Below, piece after piece: positions 18,457 through 28,092 of a stretch of DNA of 64,000 nucleotides. This DNA comes from JAVBTR01 sp031556065 (lineage in GTDB: Bacteria > Bacillota > Clostridia > Christensenellales > Aristaeellaceae): positions 23,959 to 87,958 of the forward strand of contig JAVBTR010000020.1 of the NCBI GenBank assembly GCA_031556065.1. Direction: 5' to 3'. Both the position numbers and the translations under genes were made by a program. The notes beneath the pieces were generated by a model, which saw only the letters and a list, made by a program, of their open reading frames with translations, did not search any database and was not told where the DNA came from. The stretch's first letter is position 1; each line of letters starts with the position of its first letter.

Positions 18457-20208
18457 ATGCCGCGTATCAATAGCCTAAAAATGAAGATTATTCTTTCTTG
18501 CGTGGCTTGCATTTTAGTGGTAGGCATTATCAGCAATGTGTATCTTTTCTCATATCTTACCGGCATTATCTCCGAAAAGGCCGATCACATCGATCAAATG
18601 CAGCTAAATACTCTCCAGGCGCTGCTGAATCAACGGCTGGAAGAGATGCAATCCCTTGGAAACCTATGTACCTACGACTTAGGCATTGCAAGGGGAATGC
18701 GTAATCAACGCCTTTTTAGCCTTAGCGAAAAAAAGGAAGTGCTTAGCGCCCAAGAGGTTTTGCAGCGCTATCTTTCCGCCCACAACGGGATTGAACCCTA
18801 TGTAAACCGCCTCATGGCTTTTAATGACTATGGGGTTCGGGCCCAGGCGGTGGTTCGGGAAATCAATACCATGGAAGACGTAGCCCGCGTCAGGGCCTTG
18901 CCCGCCTTTGAACAGCTGTTAAGCAGCAGCCAGGCGTTTATGACCACCATCTCCCCTTCCATTGTGGACGGAAGCGATTGCTTAATCTATTTAGGACGGA
19001 TTTACGAAGTACCTGGTCTGATGCAACGCGGTTATCTGTATATCGAATTATCCCCTCAGCTATTTTCAGATGTGCTTGCACCTTATGGACCAAGCAATCT
19101 CTTTATCGCAAGGGAAGACGGAAGCTCCTTCCCCGCCAACTCTAGCCATCTGCCGGAGCCCTTGGATTTGACCGCATTGGCTTCCCAGCATACGTTTTCT
19201 TTTCAGGGGAGCGTATACAAATTTAACCTGCGTCCCCTTAAAAGCGCAGGGTTAACGCTATACAGCAAGGCCGATATTACATACCTTTCCACGTCCACAA
19301 GCACGATTTCATACACAGCCATTGTGGTGGTTTTTTCCTCTTTGGCGGTAGCGGTCATTTTAGCGATTCTGCTTTCGGGAATTATCACCAAACCCCTGCG
19401 CCGTCTGACCGCGCGCCTTCGCCGTGCCACAGAAAACGATTTTAGCTTTGACCCGGATATTGAGCGGGGTGGCGGCGAAATCGCTGAAATGGGCCGAGTG
19501 GTAAACGAAATGACCCAAAGCATTAATACACTTCTTAAGGAAACCGAACAGATGCATTTGCAGCAAAAGAACGCTGAAATAGCGCTGCTCCAAAGCCAGG
19601 TGAACCCGCATTTTCTATACAACACCCTGGATTCTATCCGCTGGATGGCTGTCATACAGAAAAACCCCGGCATTGAAAAAACAGTGCGCAGCCTTTCGAA
19701 CTTGCTTAAAAACCTGGCCAAAGGAACCTCGGATAAGATTCCTTTGGAAAACGAGATCGCGCTGCTGATGGATTATGTGGATACCCAATCTGTCCGCTTT
19801 ATGGATTTATTGGAGGTGCGCAACAACATTCCCCCAGCGCTGCTCCATTACAACATTGTGAAGTTCACCTTACAGCCGTTGGTTGAAAACGCCATTTTCC
19901 ATGGTATTGAACCTTCTGGCGAATGCGGGGTGATCGAACTGAACGCCTACGAAGAAGGCGATTACCTCATTATCACGGTAGAGGACAATGGCGTGGGCAT
20001 GACCGACCAAGAATTGAAAGCCCTGCAAAGCGCCGCGCAAAACCCCAATCCCCACGGCATGGCAGGGATCGGCGTAGCCAATGTGGATAACCGGCTCAAA
20101 TTGGTCTATGGCGGCGGCTGCGGTCTGACCTTCGAAAGCGGGAAGGGCAGCTTTACCCGTGTAAGCGTCCGCATTCGAAAGGAGAGTGCTATTCCATGTA
20201 CCGAGTAA
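18457..20208 (+). CDS. Sensor histidine kinase, YesM-type
   Basis: Membrane sensor of 583 residues with the YesM layout: N-terminal helix (IILSCVACILVVGIISNVYL), extracytoplasmic sensing domain, second helix around residues 285-305 (AIVVVFSSLAVAVILAIL), HAMP linker, phosphoacceptor in VNPHFLYNTLDS and a HATPase_c domain with N-box LVENAIFHG and VEDNGVGM. It is divergent from the binding-protein gene it presumably serves, and its end overlaps the regulator gene by 13 bases. This pair is arranged opposite to its importer, unlike the first locus where all genes are co-directional. Confidence 0.92.
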   Translation: MPRINSLKMKIILSCVACILVVGIISNVYLFSYLTGIISEKADHIDQMQLNTLQALLNQRLEEMQSLGNLCTYDLGIARGMRNQRLFSLSEKKEVLSAQEVLQRYLSAHNGIEPYVNRLMAFNDYGVRAQAVVREINTMEDVARVRALPAFEQLLSSSQAFMTTISPSIVDGSDCLIYLGRIYEVPGLMQRGYLYIELSPQLFSDVLAPYGPSNLFIAREDGSSFPANSSHLPEPLDLTALASQHTFSFQGSVYKFNLRPLKSAGLTLYSKADITYLSTSTSTISYTAIVVVFSSLAVAVILAILLSGIITKPLRRLTARLRRATENDFSFDPDIERGGGEIAEMGRVVNEMTQSINTLLKETEQMHLQQKNAEIALLQSQVNPHFLYNTLDSIRWMAVIQKNPGIEKTVRSLSNLLKNLAKGTSDKIPLENEIALLMDYVDTQSVRFMDLLEVRNNIPPALLHYNIVKFTLQPLVENAIFHGIEPSGECGVIELNAYEEGDYLIITVEDNGVGMTDQELKALQSAAQNPNPHGMAGIGVANVDNRLKLVYGGGCGLTFESGKGSFTRVSVRIRKESAIPCTE

Positions 20209-21785
20209 TGCTTGTGGACGACGAACCGTTGATCCTGGCAGGGATCAAAACCTTGATCGATTGGAGCGTCCTTGGCTGCGAGCTTATTTCAAGCGCCCGC
20301 AACGGCCAGCAAGCCCTGGAAATAATGCTGGAACAGTGCCCGGACATCGTTATTGCCGATATTAACATGCCTGTGATGGATGGCATGGCCTTGCTAAAGC
20401 AAGCGGAACAGCTTTACCCTGCGGCGGTTTTTATCATGCTTACCAACCTGCAAGAATTCGAGCTGGTACGGCAAAGCCTGCGTTATAAAGCGGTGGATTA
20501 TTTGATTAAAACCCAGCTGGATTCAGAAACCCTGACCGCTGCCATCGAAAAGGCCAAGCAGGAGGCAGCCCATCGCTACCATCTGCGCCAGCACGCGCTG
20601 GAGGCCACTGTCCAAACCATGGATCAGCTTCAAGCCCTTAAAGAAAGCATACACCTGCTAATGGCCTCCCCCGAGCCTTCTGGCGAAGTGACTGAAACTT
20701 TTCGCCACAGTGGGGTATTGGCTGGATACCGGATGCTTAACGTCCTGTTCACGTATCCTAATGAGCCTGCCCCTAACGAGCATGAGCCGCTTTTCAAATG
20801 GGAAACCGAAGTGGTAGATACTCTGATCAAAACCTGCTTTTCTAGGGCTATCAGCACCACCCAAGGCGCCCAGCATCCGGGTATCTACATTTTAGTTTGG
20901 CAAAGCCTGGATGCATGGGATGAACAGCTAAACAGCTTTTATAAAAAGCTCCAAGGCGCTTGCGGCAATTTAACCGGCGCCATTCCCAGCCTGCTTGTGT
21001 CCGCCTGCCACCAAGGCAAGGAAAGCCTGGCGCTTTGCCGCCGTGAATTGCTTTTAATGCAAGAAACCTTCTACTTAACAAGCGCGACCTTTATTGTTTA
21101 TGGCAGCAATCCCATTTTGGCGGATTCACCGCTTGGACTAAAAGGGCTTTTGGGCAGCTTCCAAAAAGAGCTTAACGCCAAAAACGCCGCTGGCTGCGCC
21201 GCCTTGCTGGGCCGCGCCATCCACCGCATTTCAGATACCAACCACGAAAAGGCGCAAGCCATTTGGCTGTGCACCGAATTGTATTTCGCTACCTGTGAAA
21301 CCATCAAAGAATGGCCGGACGCCCTGGCTAGAGAAGGCCTTTTCTCCAACTCAGCCATTGGCTACGAACAGATACGTTATCTGGCCACCAGGGCAGATGT
21401 AATCCGTTTTCTATCCTCTCTAAGCAACGAGCTGCAAGCCATTCTTCAGCCTAATGATTCAAGGCACAGCACCATTATTCGGCAAGCCAAAACCTATATC
21501 CACGAAAACATTGAAAAACGAATTCTGTTAAACGACGTGGCCGCCAAGGTGTTTTTATCCCCGGGCTACCTATCCGCCCTATTCAAAAAACAATGCGGAG
21601 AAAGCCTGATCGATTATGTTAACCGGCACAAAGTTGAAGCCGCCTGCCAGCTGCTTAAGCAAAAAGACCTTATGATCAGCCAGGCAAGCGACCAGCTAAG
21701 CTTCGAAAACGCCTACTATTTCGCCCGCGTATTCAAACGCTACACCGGCATGACACCTAGTGAGTACCAAAGCAGGGATAGATGA
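20196..21785 (+). CDS. Response regulator, YesN-type (REC + AraC)
   Basis: Regulator of 529 residues. The receiver domain shows LVDDEPLI and phosphoacceptor Asp in IADINMPVMDGM; the C-terminal AraC domain shows VAAKVFLSPGYLSALFKKQ and FENAYYFARVFKRYTGMTP. The middle region is not assignable. An AAGGAGAG site within the kinase gene drives its start. It most likely activates the divergent importer operon. The convergent LacI gene ends 18 bases away, with no obvious terminator between. Confidence 0.92.
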   Translation: MYRVMLVDDEPLILAGIKTLIDWSVLGCELISSARNGQQALEIMLEQCPDIVIADINMPVMDGMALLKQAEQLYPAAVFIMLTNLQEFELVRQSLRYKAVDYLIKTQLDSETLTAAIEKAKQEAAHRYHLRQHALEATVQTMDQLQALKESIHLLMASPEPSGEVTETFRHSGVLAGYRMLNVLFTYPNEPAPNEHEPLFKWETEVVDTLIKTCFSRAISTTQGAQHPGIYILVWQSLDAWDEQLNSFYKKLQGACGNLTGAIPSLLVSACHQGKESLALCRRELLLMQETFYLTSATFIVYGSNPILADSPLGLKGLLGSFQKELNAKNAAGCAALLGRAIHRISDTNHEKAQAIWLCTELYFATCETIKEWPDALAREGLFSNSAIGYEQIRYLATRADVIRFLSSLSNELQAILQPNDSRHSTIIRQAKTYIHENIEKRILLNDVAAKVFLSPGYLSALFKKQCGESLIDYVNRHKVEAACQLLKQKDLMISQASDQLSFENAYYFARVFKRYTGMTPSEYQSRDR

Positions 21786-21803
21786 TTTGCGGGCATGCTG
21801 GCC

Positions 21804-22820
21804 TTATACAGAATCGCGCTCAACCAGCGTAGAAGGCAGCAGGATATGCTTAGGAAGCGTTGTATCACCTTGAATGCGGCCTACAATGGCGCGCGCTACA
21901 GCAATGCCAATTTCAAAGGTCGGCACGTCGATGGTGGTAAGGGGAGGATTCGCATATTGGCTCATCTCAATATTGCTCATACCAATGACGGCCACTTGCT
22001 CCGGCACCCGAACACCGCAATTGAACAATGCGCGCAACGCAGCCATGGCCATCAAATCGCTGGCGGCATAAAAGGCAGTGGGCAGCCGGTTGGTTTTGCA
22101 AACCTTCTCCACAAGCTTCATGCATAGTTTATCATCCCAGTCGCACTCCAGCACCCATTCCGGGCACACTTCCAAGCCAAGGTCCATCATGGTTTCCCTA
22201 TAACTGCGGTAGCGTCTGGATTTGGAAAGAGGGACATTGCCTACCCCGCTGCCAATGAACCCGATTTTTCGATGCCCCTTTTCGTATAGATATTCAACAG
22301 CCATCTTGCTGACCCGCTCATGGTCGTATTCGACGCTGTCAATAGGCATGTGGCCTGTATCGATCCCCGCAATATGGGGAATGTGCGCTTGTAGCAGCGT
22401 GAACAGCGGCTCTGCGAGGGGGCGCATCATCACAAGTCCGTCCAGCTGCGCATTGAGCAGCCGCTCCAAGACCTCTTTGTTTTCCAGCTCCTGTTCGGTG
22501 TGGACAGCGGTTACAGCACCGTTCAATTTTTCCAGTTCCTGCTCAATGCCGTCCAAAATGGAAAGGTAGAAAGGATCGCTGTACTTGCCCTTGGTCGAGG
22601 CCAGCAAACAGCCGACTGCCAGTTTAGGTTTATTGGCGGCCACCGCATCCACCTTATTGCGTTTTTTAACAAGTGGTTTATAATCCAGCTCGATAACAGC
22701 CCTTAAAACATTTCGCCGTGTTTCAGGGGTTGTTTTGTAAGTTTGATCGTTGTTTAGGATACGTGAAACAGTCGCGGGTGAAACACAGGCCAGACGGGCA
22801 ACATCACGAATGCTACTCAT
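21804..22820 (-). CDS. LacI-family transcriptional regulator
   Basis: DNA-binding regulator of 338 residues: N-terminal helix-turn-helix (IRDVARLACVSPATVSRILN) and a periplasmic-binding-like effector domain (VIGMSNIEMSQYANPPLTTI near the C terminus). It probably represses the glycoside locus just upstream (22978-36843) in response to a sugar. It has its own extended -10 promoter and a likely self-operator. It is the last gene in this orientation before the second two-component pair. Confidence 0.92.
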   Translation of the reverse strand: MSSIRDVARLACVSPATVSRILNNDQTYKTTPETRRNVLRAVIELDYKPLVKKRNKVDAVAANKPKLAVGCLLASTKGKYSDPFYLSILDGIEQELEKLNGAVTAVHTEQELENKEVLERLLNAQLDGLVMMRPLAEPLFTLLQAHIPHIAGIDTGHMPIDSVEYDHERVSKMAVEYLYEKGHRKIGFIGSGVGNVPLSKSRRYRSYRETMMDLGLEVCPEWVLECDWDDKLCMKLVEKVCKTNRLPTAFYAASDLMAMAALRALFNCGVRVPEQVAVIGMSNIEMSQYANPPLTTIDVPTFEIGIAVARAIVGRIQGDTTLPKHILLPSTLVERDSV

Positions 22821-22872
22821 ATATTATCTCCTCATATGCATAGGCAGACATCTTCGCGTGTTTCAGTTGGGA

Positions 22873-22885
22873 ACAAGCGTTTTGT
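22873..22885. promoter_or_regulatory. Possible LacI-type operator in the regulator leader
   Basis: ACAAGCGTTTTGT is an imperfect inverted repeat (ACAA ... TTGT) just downstream of the -10 box of the LacI gene, with the AAACG core seen in LacI-family operators. Related AAACG sequences occur at the head of the large operon (about 36866) and before the third binding-protein gene (32248). Function as an operator is inferred. Confidence 0.35.
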
Positions 22886-22897
22886 ACAACCAGTCAA

Positions 22898-22927
22898 ATT
22901 ATACCACGCCATTTAGAAGAATGTCCA
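22898..22927 (-). promoter_or_regulatory. Promoter of the LacI regulator gene
   Basis: Minus-strand TGGACA (22922-22927), an 18-base spacer and TATAAT (22898-22903), the latter preceded by TGG, giving an extended -10. It lies about 78 bases upstream of the start codon. Confidence 0.6.
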
Positions 22928-22977
22928 CCCAATTTAGCCGATGGTCCCATTTTGTTTACGAAACACCCAATATAGAA

Positions 22978-24516
22978 TCAAACGCGACGCAGGAAAGGGA
23001 TGTCTTCTATACCCACTTCAAATGTAACGGTCTTACCACCTTCCACAAGCTCACCCCGCCAGGTTTGCCATTTGCCCTTTGGCAACAGGACTTCCCTTTG
23101 AGTGGCGCCCTTTTCTAAAACAGGACAAACAAGCATCTCACTGCCGAGCATGAACTGGTCATTGACCGGCTCAAATCCTTCATCCGGAAAAGCATAAGCC
23201 ATGTGCCGCACGATAGGTTCCCCTGTTTGTGCCGCATGCTTAGCAAGGGCGCAAATCAGCTCCGCTAAGGAAGCATGCAGCCTTAGGGCATCGGCAACCA
23301 ACCCGGCATTAGTGCTGTTCAGCACCCGCCAAGGAGAAATGGACATTTGAACCATGCCCATGCACGCACTTGCCTGCGCCCAGCGCACAAACAATTCTTC
23401 ATCCATAGGCTGCTCCGAGTCGAAGCTGCCAATATCCCCGCCACCCACCATATCCGGGCAGCAGTATGCATAGCCTAGCAGCCCTTGCAAAATGGTATGA
23501 GGAATCAGCGACTGGAGGCCCGCCGTACCCCAGCTATGGCGCTTGTCCTGGAGCCTTGCAACCACGGCGCGGCCGCCATAATTCCATGCTGCGCGGAACT
23601 CGTTCAGTGCATATTGCTCGCCCAGTTGGTTATAAAGCCGTGTCTGTTCCCTTGCGGATAGGGGGCACGCTGTTTGATCATCGTCACAGTAAAAGTACCG
23701 GTCCCCCGCGTCAAACTTGAAGCCGTCAACGCCATATTGCCCCATAAGCCGGTGCAACTGATCGTTTAGCCATGCATAGGCCTGCTCGTTGGTCAAATCC
23801 AAAACCGCGCTATGGCCGTTCCACCACTCACGAATGGCAACGTCTCCATTGCGCTCCTTTAGAAGATACCCTGCCTTACTTAGCTCCTTATACCGCGGCC
23901 CGGCGCAGGCGATGAGCGGTGTCACCCAAAGCATCACCGCAAAGCCCATTTCGTGTAGCTTTGCCATCAGCGCCTTGGGATCGGGAATCTTTCGCATTTG
24001 GAATTCGAATATGCCGTAATCCTCCTGCCAGCCTTCATCGATCATCAATATACCGGGCTGCAGGCCATTTTCTAAAATGCCTTGCGCGTAGGTTAAGATT
24101 GCGTCAGATGTCTGGTTGGTGTTAAGCTCGATCCAGGTATTGTATTGCGGACGGCTGAAAAACCGCATATCCGGCAATTTGCCCGTGAAAGGAAAACACT
24201 TCGCGCTCGCGGCTTGGTATGCGCCCTGCAGCGTTTCATGCCCGACTTCAAGATGGATCGGGGCTTTGCCTTCGCAGCACACAAATCCCTTGTCTGCCGC
24301 AAAGGCAAACGGGACTTCGCTCCATACAAAACGGCCCTTGGAGGAAAGAAAGATCGGCGCGCATTGATCCAAATCTACGTATCTTTCCTGTGCATCCCCG
24401 GCGCACATATCCACCGTGCATTGGCTCTGCCGGTTCAATGGCATCTGGTGCCCACAGTTTACAATGCTGCCCCACCAGAATTCATTATCAAGCATTTCAA
24501 ACGTTAACTCATTCAT
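22978..24516 (-). CDS. GH31 family glycosidase, MYORG-like
   Basis: Probable alpha-glycosidase of 512 residues. The barrel motif GVDGFKFDAGD supplies nucleophile Asp269; KFDAG is the form found in the MYORG branch of GH31, whereas classical alpha-glucosidases have DMNE. LLGYAYCCPDMVGGG also matches that branch, and QDKRHSWG contains the acid/base candidate Asp324. Human MYORG is an alpha-galactosidase, so an alpha-galactoside is a reasonable guess and would suit the galactokinase-like gene at 37.2 kb. No signal peptide, so it is cytoplasmic and acts on imported substrate. The AAAGGAG site lies 13 bases from the ATG, which is long. It is the last enzyme gene of the locus. Confidence 0.82.
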   Translation of the reverse strand: MNELTFEMLDNEFWWGSIVNCGHQMPLNRQSQCTVDMCAGDAQERYVDLDQCAPIFLSSKGRFVWSEVPFAFAADKGFVCCEGKAPIHLEVGHETLQGAYQAASAKCFPFTGKLPDMRFFSRPQYNTWIELNTNQTSDAILTYAQGILENGLQPGILMIDEGWQEDYGIFEFQMRKIPDPKALMAKLHEMGFAVMLWVTPLIACAGPRYKELSKAGYLLKERNGDVAIREWWNGHSAVLDLTNEQAYAWLNDQLHRLMGQYGVDGFKFDAGDRYFYCDDDQTACPLSAREQTRLYNQLGEQYALNEFRAAWNYGGRAVVARLQDKRHSWGTAGLQSLIPHTILQGLLGYAYCCPDMVGGGDIGSFDSEQPMDEELFVRWAQASACMGMVQMSISPWRVLNSTNAGLVADALRLHASLAELICALAKHAAQTGEPIVRHMAYAFPDEGFEPVNDQFMLGSEMLVCPVLEKGATQREVLLPKGKWQTWRGELVEGGKTVTFEVGIEDIPFLRRV

Positions 24517-24537
24517 TGCGGATCGTATTCTCCTTTC

Positions 24538-25461
24538 TTACAAGCACAAAATTAAACGCCCTTCGTAATACCCATCGGAGATTCGGCCTTCTATGCCAAA
24601 GGAAATGGGGTAATCTGTCCCGTCGCAGAATAGGCCCACCTGCACATCATATTCCCCGTGGGGCATGGCCGAAACATCCAACGTTTTGGTAATCCTACGC
24701 TGACTCCCGGGTAACAAATCCCTTGCCGCAAGAGTTAGCGGAAACACGCGGTCGTAATCCACATCCGTTCCGCTCAAACGCAGTTGAAAGTGCGCATCCG
24801 TGTAGCATGGCAGCGTGCCGACGTTCTCAAGCAGCACCGTCACCTCTTTCTCGTCCAGTTGCACCGTGTTCATTTGGAAGCGATACCCCGCATGGGTCGC
24901 GACATTGGCACAGCTTAAATCGCCAGCCTCTAAAATGGACACGTGATTGTCAATCGCGAACTGAACGTCCTGTGCTTTTGCCGGATCAACAGCCATCCGC
25001 AGCGGCATTCGCAGCCAATTCTCTGCGTAGCGATGCGCATTTTCTTGCGTCACGATCAGGCCCATTTGCGCGTTATCTTTCATAATGCTTTCAAAAGCAC
25101 TTCCAGCACAAACGTATTTAATCGCATATGGAAACGCGCGGTAAAACGCATTGGCGATAGCACGCAATTCCTCCTCAGTGCGTTCAGCTTCGTTGCCCGG
25201 GCAACACACATCCACACCCAATACAGCACGCTCGTTTCCAAACCGTTCGCCAAGCGCTTTAATCAACAATAAAAAGTCATCCATTGGCACATCCGGCTCA
25301 ATATGGATAAGCGCAAACCGTTTGATACGCCTAGCCCGTTCAATGACCCTACCGATCTCATCAATATCCTGCCACGAAAATCGGTCGCAATAGAGTACAC
25401 CTGTATCGGGGTTAAGCAACGGCCAGATCACCGCCCGCAAATGCTGTGTTTGTACGCTCAT
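24538..25461 (-). CDS. Short DUF4832-type protein
   Basis: Uncharacterised cytoplasmic protein of 307 residues. The C-terminal ~120 residues resemble the DUF4832 beta-sandwich (VTVLLENVGTLPCYTD ... MPHGEYDVQVGLF ... IEGRISDGYYEGRL), the same ending seen in three other proteins of this operon. The N-terminal half looks like a reduced barrel; where the long paralogues have a conserved WGE it reads GVDVCCPGNEAERTEEE. It may be a non-catalytic partner of the long protein at 25475. The start at 25461 is set by GAGGTGA; a longer open frame would run into the previous gene. Function unknown. Confidence 0.75.
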   Translation of the reverse strand: MSVQTQHLRAVIWPLLNPDTGVLYCDRFSWQDIDEIGRVIERARRIKRFALIHIEPDVPMDDFLLLIKALGERFGNERAVLGVDVCCPGNEAERTEEELRAIANAFYRAFPYAIKYVCAGSAFESIMKDNAQMGLIVTQENAHRYAENWLRMPLRMAVDPAKAQDVQFAIDNHVSILEAGDLSCANVATHAGYRFQMNTVQLDEKEVTVLLENVGTLPCYTDAHFQLRLSGTDVDYDRVFPLTLAARDLLPGSQRRITKTLDVSAMPHGEYDVQVGLFCDGTDYPISFGIEGRISDGYYEGRLILCL

Positions 25462-25474
25462 TTTCTTCACCTCA

Positions 25475-26842
25475 TCAATACGTGATCGTGCGATCGGTCC
25501 GCTGATCATCAAAATCGGTTTCAGGGATGACGGAATCGGCAACGGGAACATTCACGCCAACGTATCCCATGGGATGCCAGCCACCATTTTGGTACTGCCT
25601 GGTTGCGAAAAGCACGTTAGGTTTGCCGCAGGAAGGGTCCTTGATAGCAAGTGCCACTCGGTACACGCCATCCGGCACATCAGTGAGTAAAATAGATTCG
25701 CTCCCATGATGCAGTGCCGCCGGTTCATCATAAGCCCGTTTTTCGAAATTCCAATGATCGCCTGGCATCCAGGTGCGAATATCAACCGCGTCAAAGTCTT
25801 TTTCGGTTACCACATTACCCTCCCGGTCAAGCAACGCTACGCTCACCGGCCAGCGGTAATAAAAGGGAGATGCCCCCACATTGCGCACATCAAAATCCAC
25901 GTATAGACTACCGTCTTGGACACCATATGTTACCTTTTCAACCACGAAGCGATGCCCTGCGCGCATTTGATATTCCCCGAGACCTTCCAGCGCCTTTTCG
26001 AAGCTCTCGTCATGGCTGAACCACATACCCAGATGGTTGTTGTGCTGCCAGTAAACATAGTCTAAAAAACGTTCCTTATGCTCGGGCGCAATCAGCGTAT
26101 CATTAAGATCATGACCGGGCTGTATCTCGTGGTGGCCCCAGTTGTGCGCAATTTCACCGCCCATAACGGCCTTGCGCCAATCCATAAAGCGTACCGCATC
26201 AATGGCGTAATACTCCTCGTCAATATGGGCGAAGGAATCCCAGTACATGCCAAAGCCCTCGCCCATACAGTTTCTGGGGCAACGGATCATACACAGCTTG
26301 TCGGGAAACGCTGCGTGAAAGGCATCTGCTAGATTGCGCTGGGCCTGACGGCTTAGCGAATCCTCGTGCTGCTCTCCCCACAAGCCATAAATGCCCATTT
26401 CGATATAGGCAATACGCGGATCGTCGTTCCACACGCGCCCCAGCTTTGCCACCAGATTTCGAACGCGGAAAAAGAATTCCTCCGTATCCAAGGTGGATTT
26501 GACCATATCCGACGGAAAACAGCTTCTGACCTCAGTCGCCTTGGTGTGATCCCCATGATTAGGCCACTGGATGGCGATGCGCGGAATCATGCGAATGTTA
26601 TGTGCTCTGCAATCGGCAAAGCGCCTGTCACATACCTCCCGTATGAAATCCTCGCCGTCGTCAATGGTGCGCTCCAGCTCATTCCAGTTGAAGTACATTT
26701 TATATATCCTGGCATAAATTTCATCCGCGCCCAGCTTAAAAACTGCGCCGTCCGCGCCAATCTGCCCACGCTGGCCCTTTAGTGCGTTTGGAAACGCATA
26801 ACCGGCCGTCAGCGGAAAAATAACCGTCCTCTCCCCTTGCAT
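25475..26842 (-). CDS. Long DUF4832-type protein, glycosidase-like barrel
   Basis: Protein of 455 residues with an N-terminal TIM-barrel-like region and a C-terminal DUF4832 domain. The barrel shows YIEMGIYGLWGEQHED and later VMGGEIAHNWG; two Glu at such positions resemble the acid/base and nucleophile of clan GH-A glycosidases (inference, no activity is known to me for this family). The C-terminal part shows LYVDFDVRNVGASPFYYRWP. The start is ATG 26842, seven bases after GGAGG, rather than the adjacent GTG. No signal peptide. It sits 14 bases from the MFS gene and 13 bases from its short paralogue, a pairing repeated at 28.1-30.5 kb. Confidence 0.78.
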   Translation of the reverse strand: MQGERTVIFPLTAGYAFPNALKGQRGQIGADGAVFKLGADEIYARIYKMYFNWNELERTIDDGEDFIREVCDRRFADCRAHNIRMIPRIAIQWPNHGDHTKATEVRSCFPSDMVKSTLDTEEFFFRVRNLVAKLGRVWNDDPRIAYIEMGIYGLWGEQHEDSLSRQAQRNLADAFHAAFPDKLCMIRCPRNCMGEGFGMYWDSFAHIDEEYYAIDAVRFMDWRKAVMGGEIAHNWGHHEIQPGHDLNDTLIAPEHKERFLDYVYWQHNNHLGMWFSHDESFEKALEGLGEYQMRAGHRFVVEKVTYGVQDGSLYVDFDVRNVGASPFYYRWPVSVALLDREGNVVTEKDFDAVDIRTWMPGDHWNFEKRAYDEPAALHHGSESILLTDVPDGVYRVALAIKDPSCGKPNVLFATRQYQNGGWHPMGYVGVNVPVADSVIPETDFDDQRTDRTITY

Positions 26843-26856
26843 CACAATTCCTCCAT

Positions 26857-28065
26857 TTAAATATCGGCAATTCTTCTTGAATATAGAATACAGAGTCCAA
26901 ACCCCATGGCGCTGACCGCAAACAAAATAGGGATGCCCGCGCGCCCAAAATGCTGCGCAAGCAACGGCTGAACCTGTGCCCCCAGAAATACCGCAGCATA
27001 TCCCGTTAAATTAGATACCGCAGCTGTCACCCCAAGGTACGCGGTTTTCCCCTTTCTGGGGCTGGCGGCGTATTGAATGTTCAGGTTTGCCATGCTGTAG
27101 GCGCTGTTCCCAGCCACCAAAACACACTGCACCACAGGAGCCAAAACCTTTAAAGATGTGGGGAGGCTAAACCATCCGATATAGCCGATGCCCATCAGCA
27201 CACCACCGTAAACCATCAGCCTTTTCCAACCAACCTTGTCCGCAAGATTACCCCATACTAGGCTCATCAGCATACTAACGGCAGATGCAATCACCGTCAT
27301 GGTCGCGATCATGCTATGATCCAGCTTAAGCACCGTGAGCTGATAAACAGAAAGAAAACCTGACGACAGGTTCTGCGTAAAAAACCACAGCACGATGAAA
27401 ACGATAATAGGCAAAAACCGCCGATCGCGAAACGGCGTAAGCAGGTCGCGGGGCATCAGCTTCACAACGTTGGAGTCCCGCACCTCCGTCACACGGGTCA
27501 ACAGCACCGCATCCACAACCGACAGGCATAGGATGGTTATAAACACAATCAGGTATCCTTTGTGTGTTTGCCCTGATGCGATCATCCCATCCAACAGCCT
27601 GCTCATCAGTAGGATCGCCCCTGCATTAGCGACCGAGGAGATAATATCGCGCCTTGCAAAAAAGCTGCCCCGTTTTTCATCGGGTGCCAAATCCATAACC
27701 CACTGGTTTAGCCCCGGCGTTACAAAGCCTGCCATCAAAAAGGCGGTCAAGTAAATGGGGATGATCGCATTTGCTCCATCCCCCGAAAACAGCAGCGGAA
27801 TAAGCCCCGCACAGCCCAGCAAAAACCGAAAGCCAAAGCAGCACAGGATAATGCATGCCTTGCGCCTGCGTAACCGCTCAAATAGAAAGGGCGATACCAG
27901 CTGCATCATACAGCCCAATTGCGGAAACGCGCCAACCAGTGCACATATGGCTGGCGTGGCCCCCATCCAGCTTAACAAACCTGCGATAAAGTTGCCCGTA
28001 CCCAAGGAAAAAATCACGGAGGCAACTGCATTTTCAGCAAGATACGCCCGCCGGCTCGATTTCAT
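26857..28065 (-). CDS. MFS transporter
   Basis: Membrane transporter of 402 residues with about twelve transmembrane helices in two halves joined by a basic central loop. The motif between helices 2 and 3 (FLFERLRRRKACIIL) resembles the MFS cytoplasmic loop. It is flanked on each side by a long/short DUF4832 pair in the same operon. It may export or import the compound handled by those proteins; the direction and substrate cannot be read from the sequence. The ribosome-binding site (AAAGGA) is weak and distant. Confidence 0.82.
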   Translation of the reverse strand: MKSSRRAYLAENAVASVIFSLGTGNFIAGLLSWMGATPAICALVGAFPQLGCMMQLVSPFLFERLRRRKACIILCCFGFRFLLGCAGLIPLLFSGDGANAIIPIYLTAFLMAGFVTPGLNQWVMDLAPDEKRGSFFARRDIISSVANAGAILLMSRLLDGMIASGQTHKGYLIVFITILCLSVVDAVLLTRVTEVRDSNVVKLMPRDLLTPFRDRRFLPIIVFIVLWFFTQNLSSGFLSVYQLTVLKLDHSMIATMTVIASAVSMLMSLVWGNLADKVGWKRLMVYGGVLMGIGYIGWFSLPTSLKVLAPVVQCVLVAGNSAYSMANLNIQYAASPRKGKTAYLGVTAAVSNLTGYAAVFLGAQVQPLLAQHFGRAGIPILFAVSAMGFGLCILYSRRIADI

Positions 28066-28092
28066 TTCAACTTCGTATCCTTTCCCCGCCTG

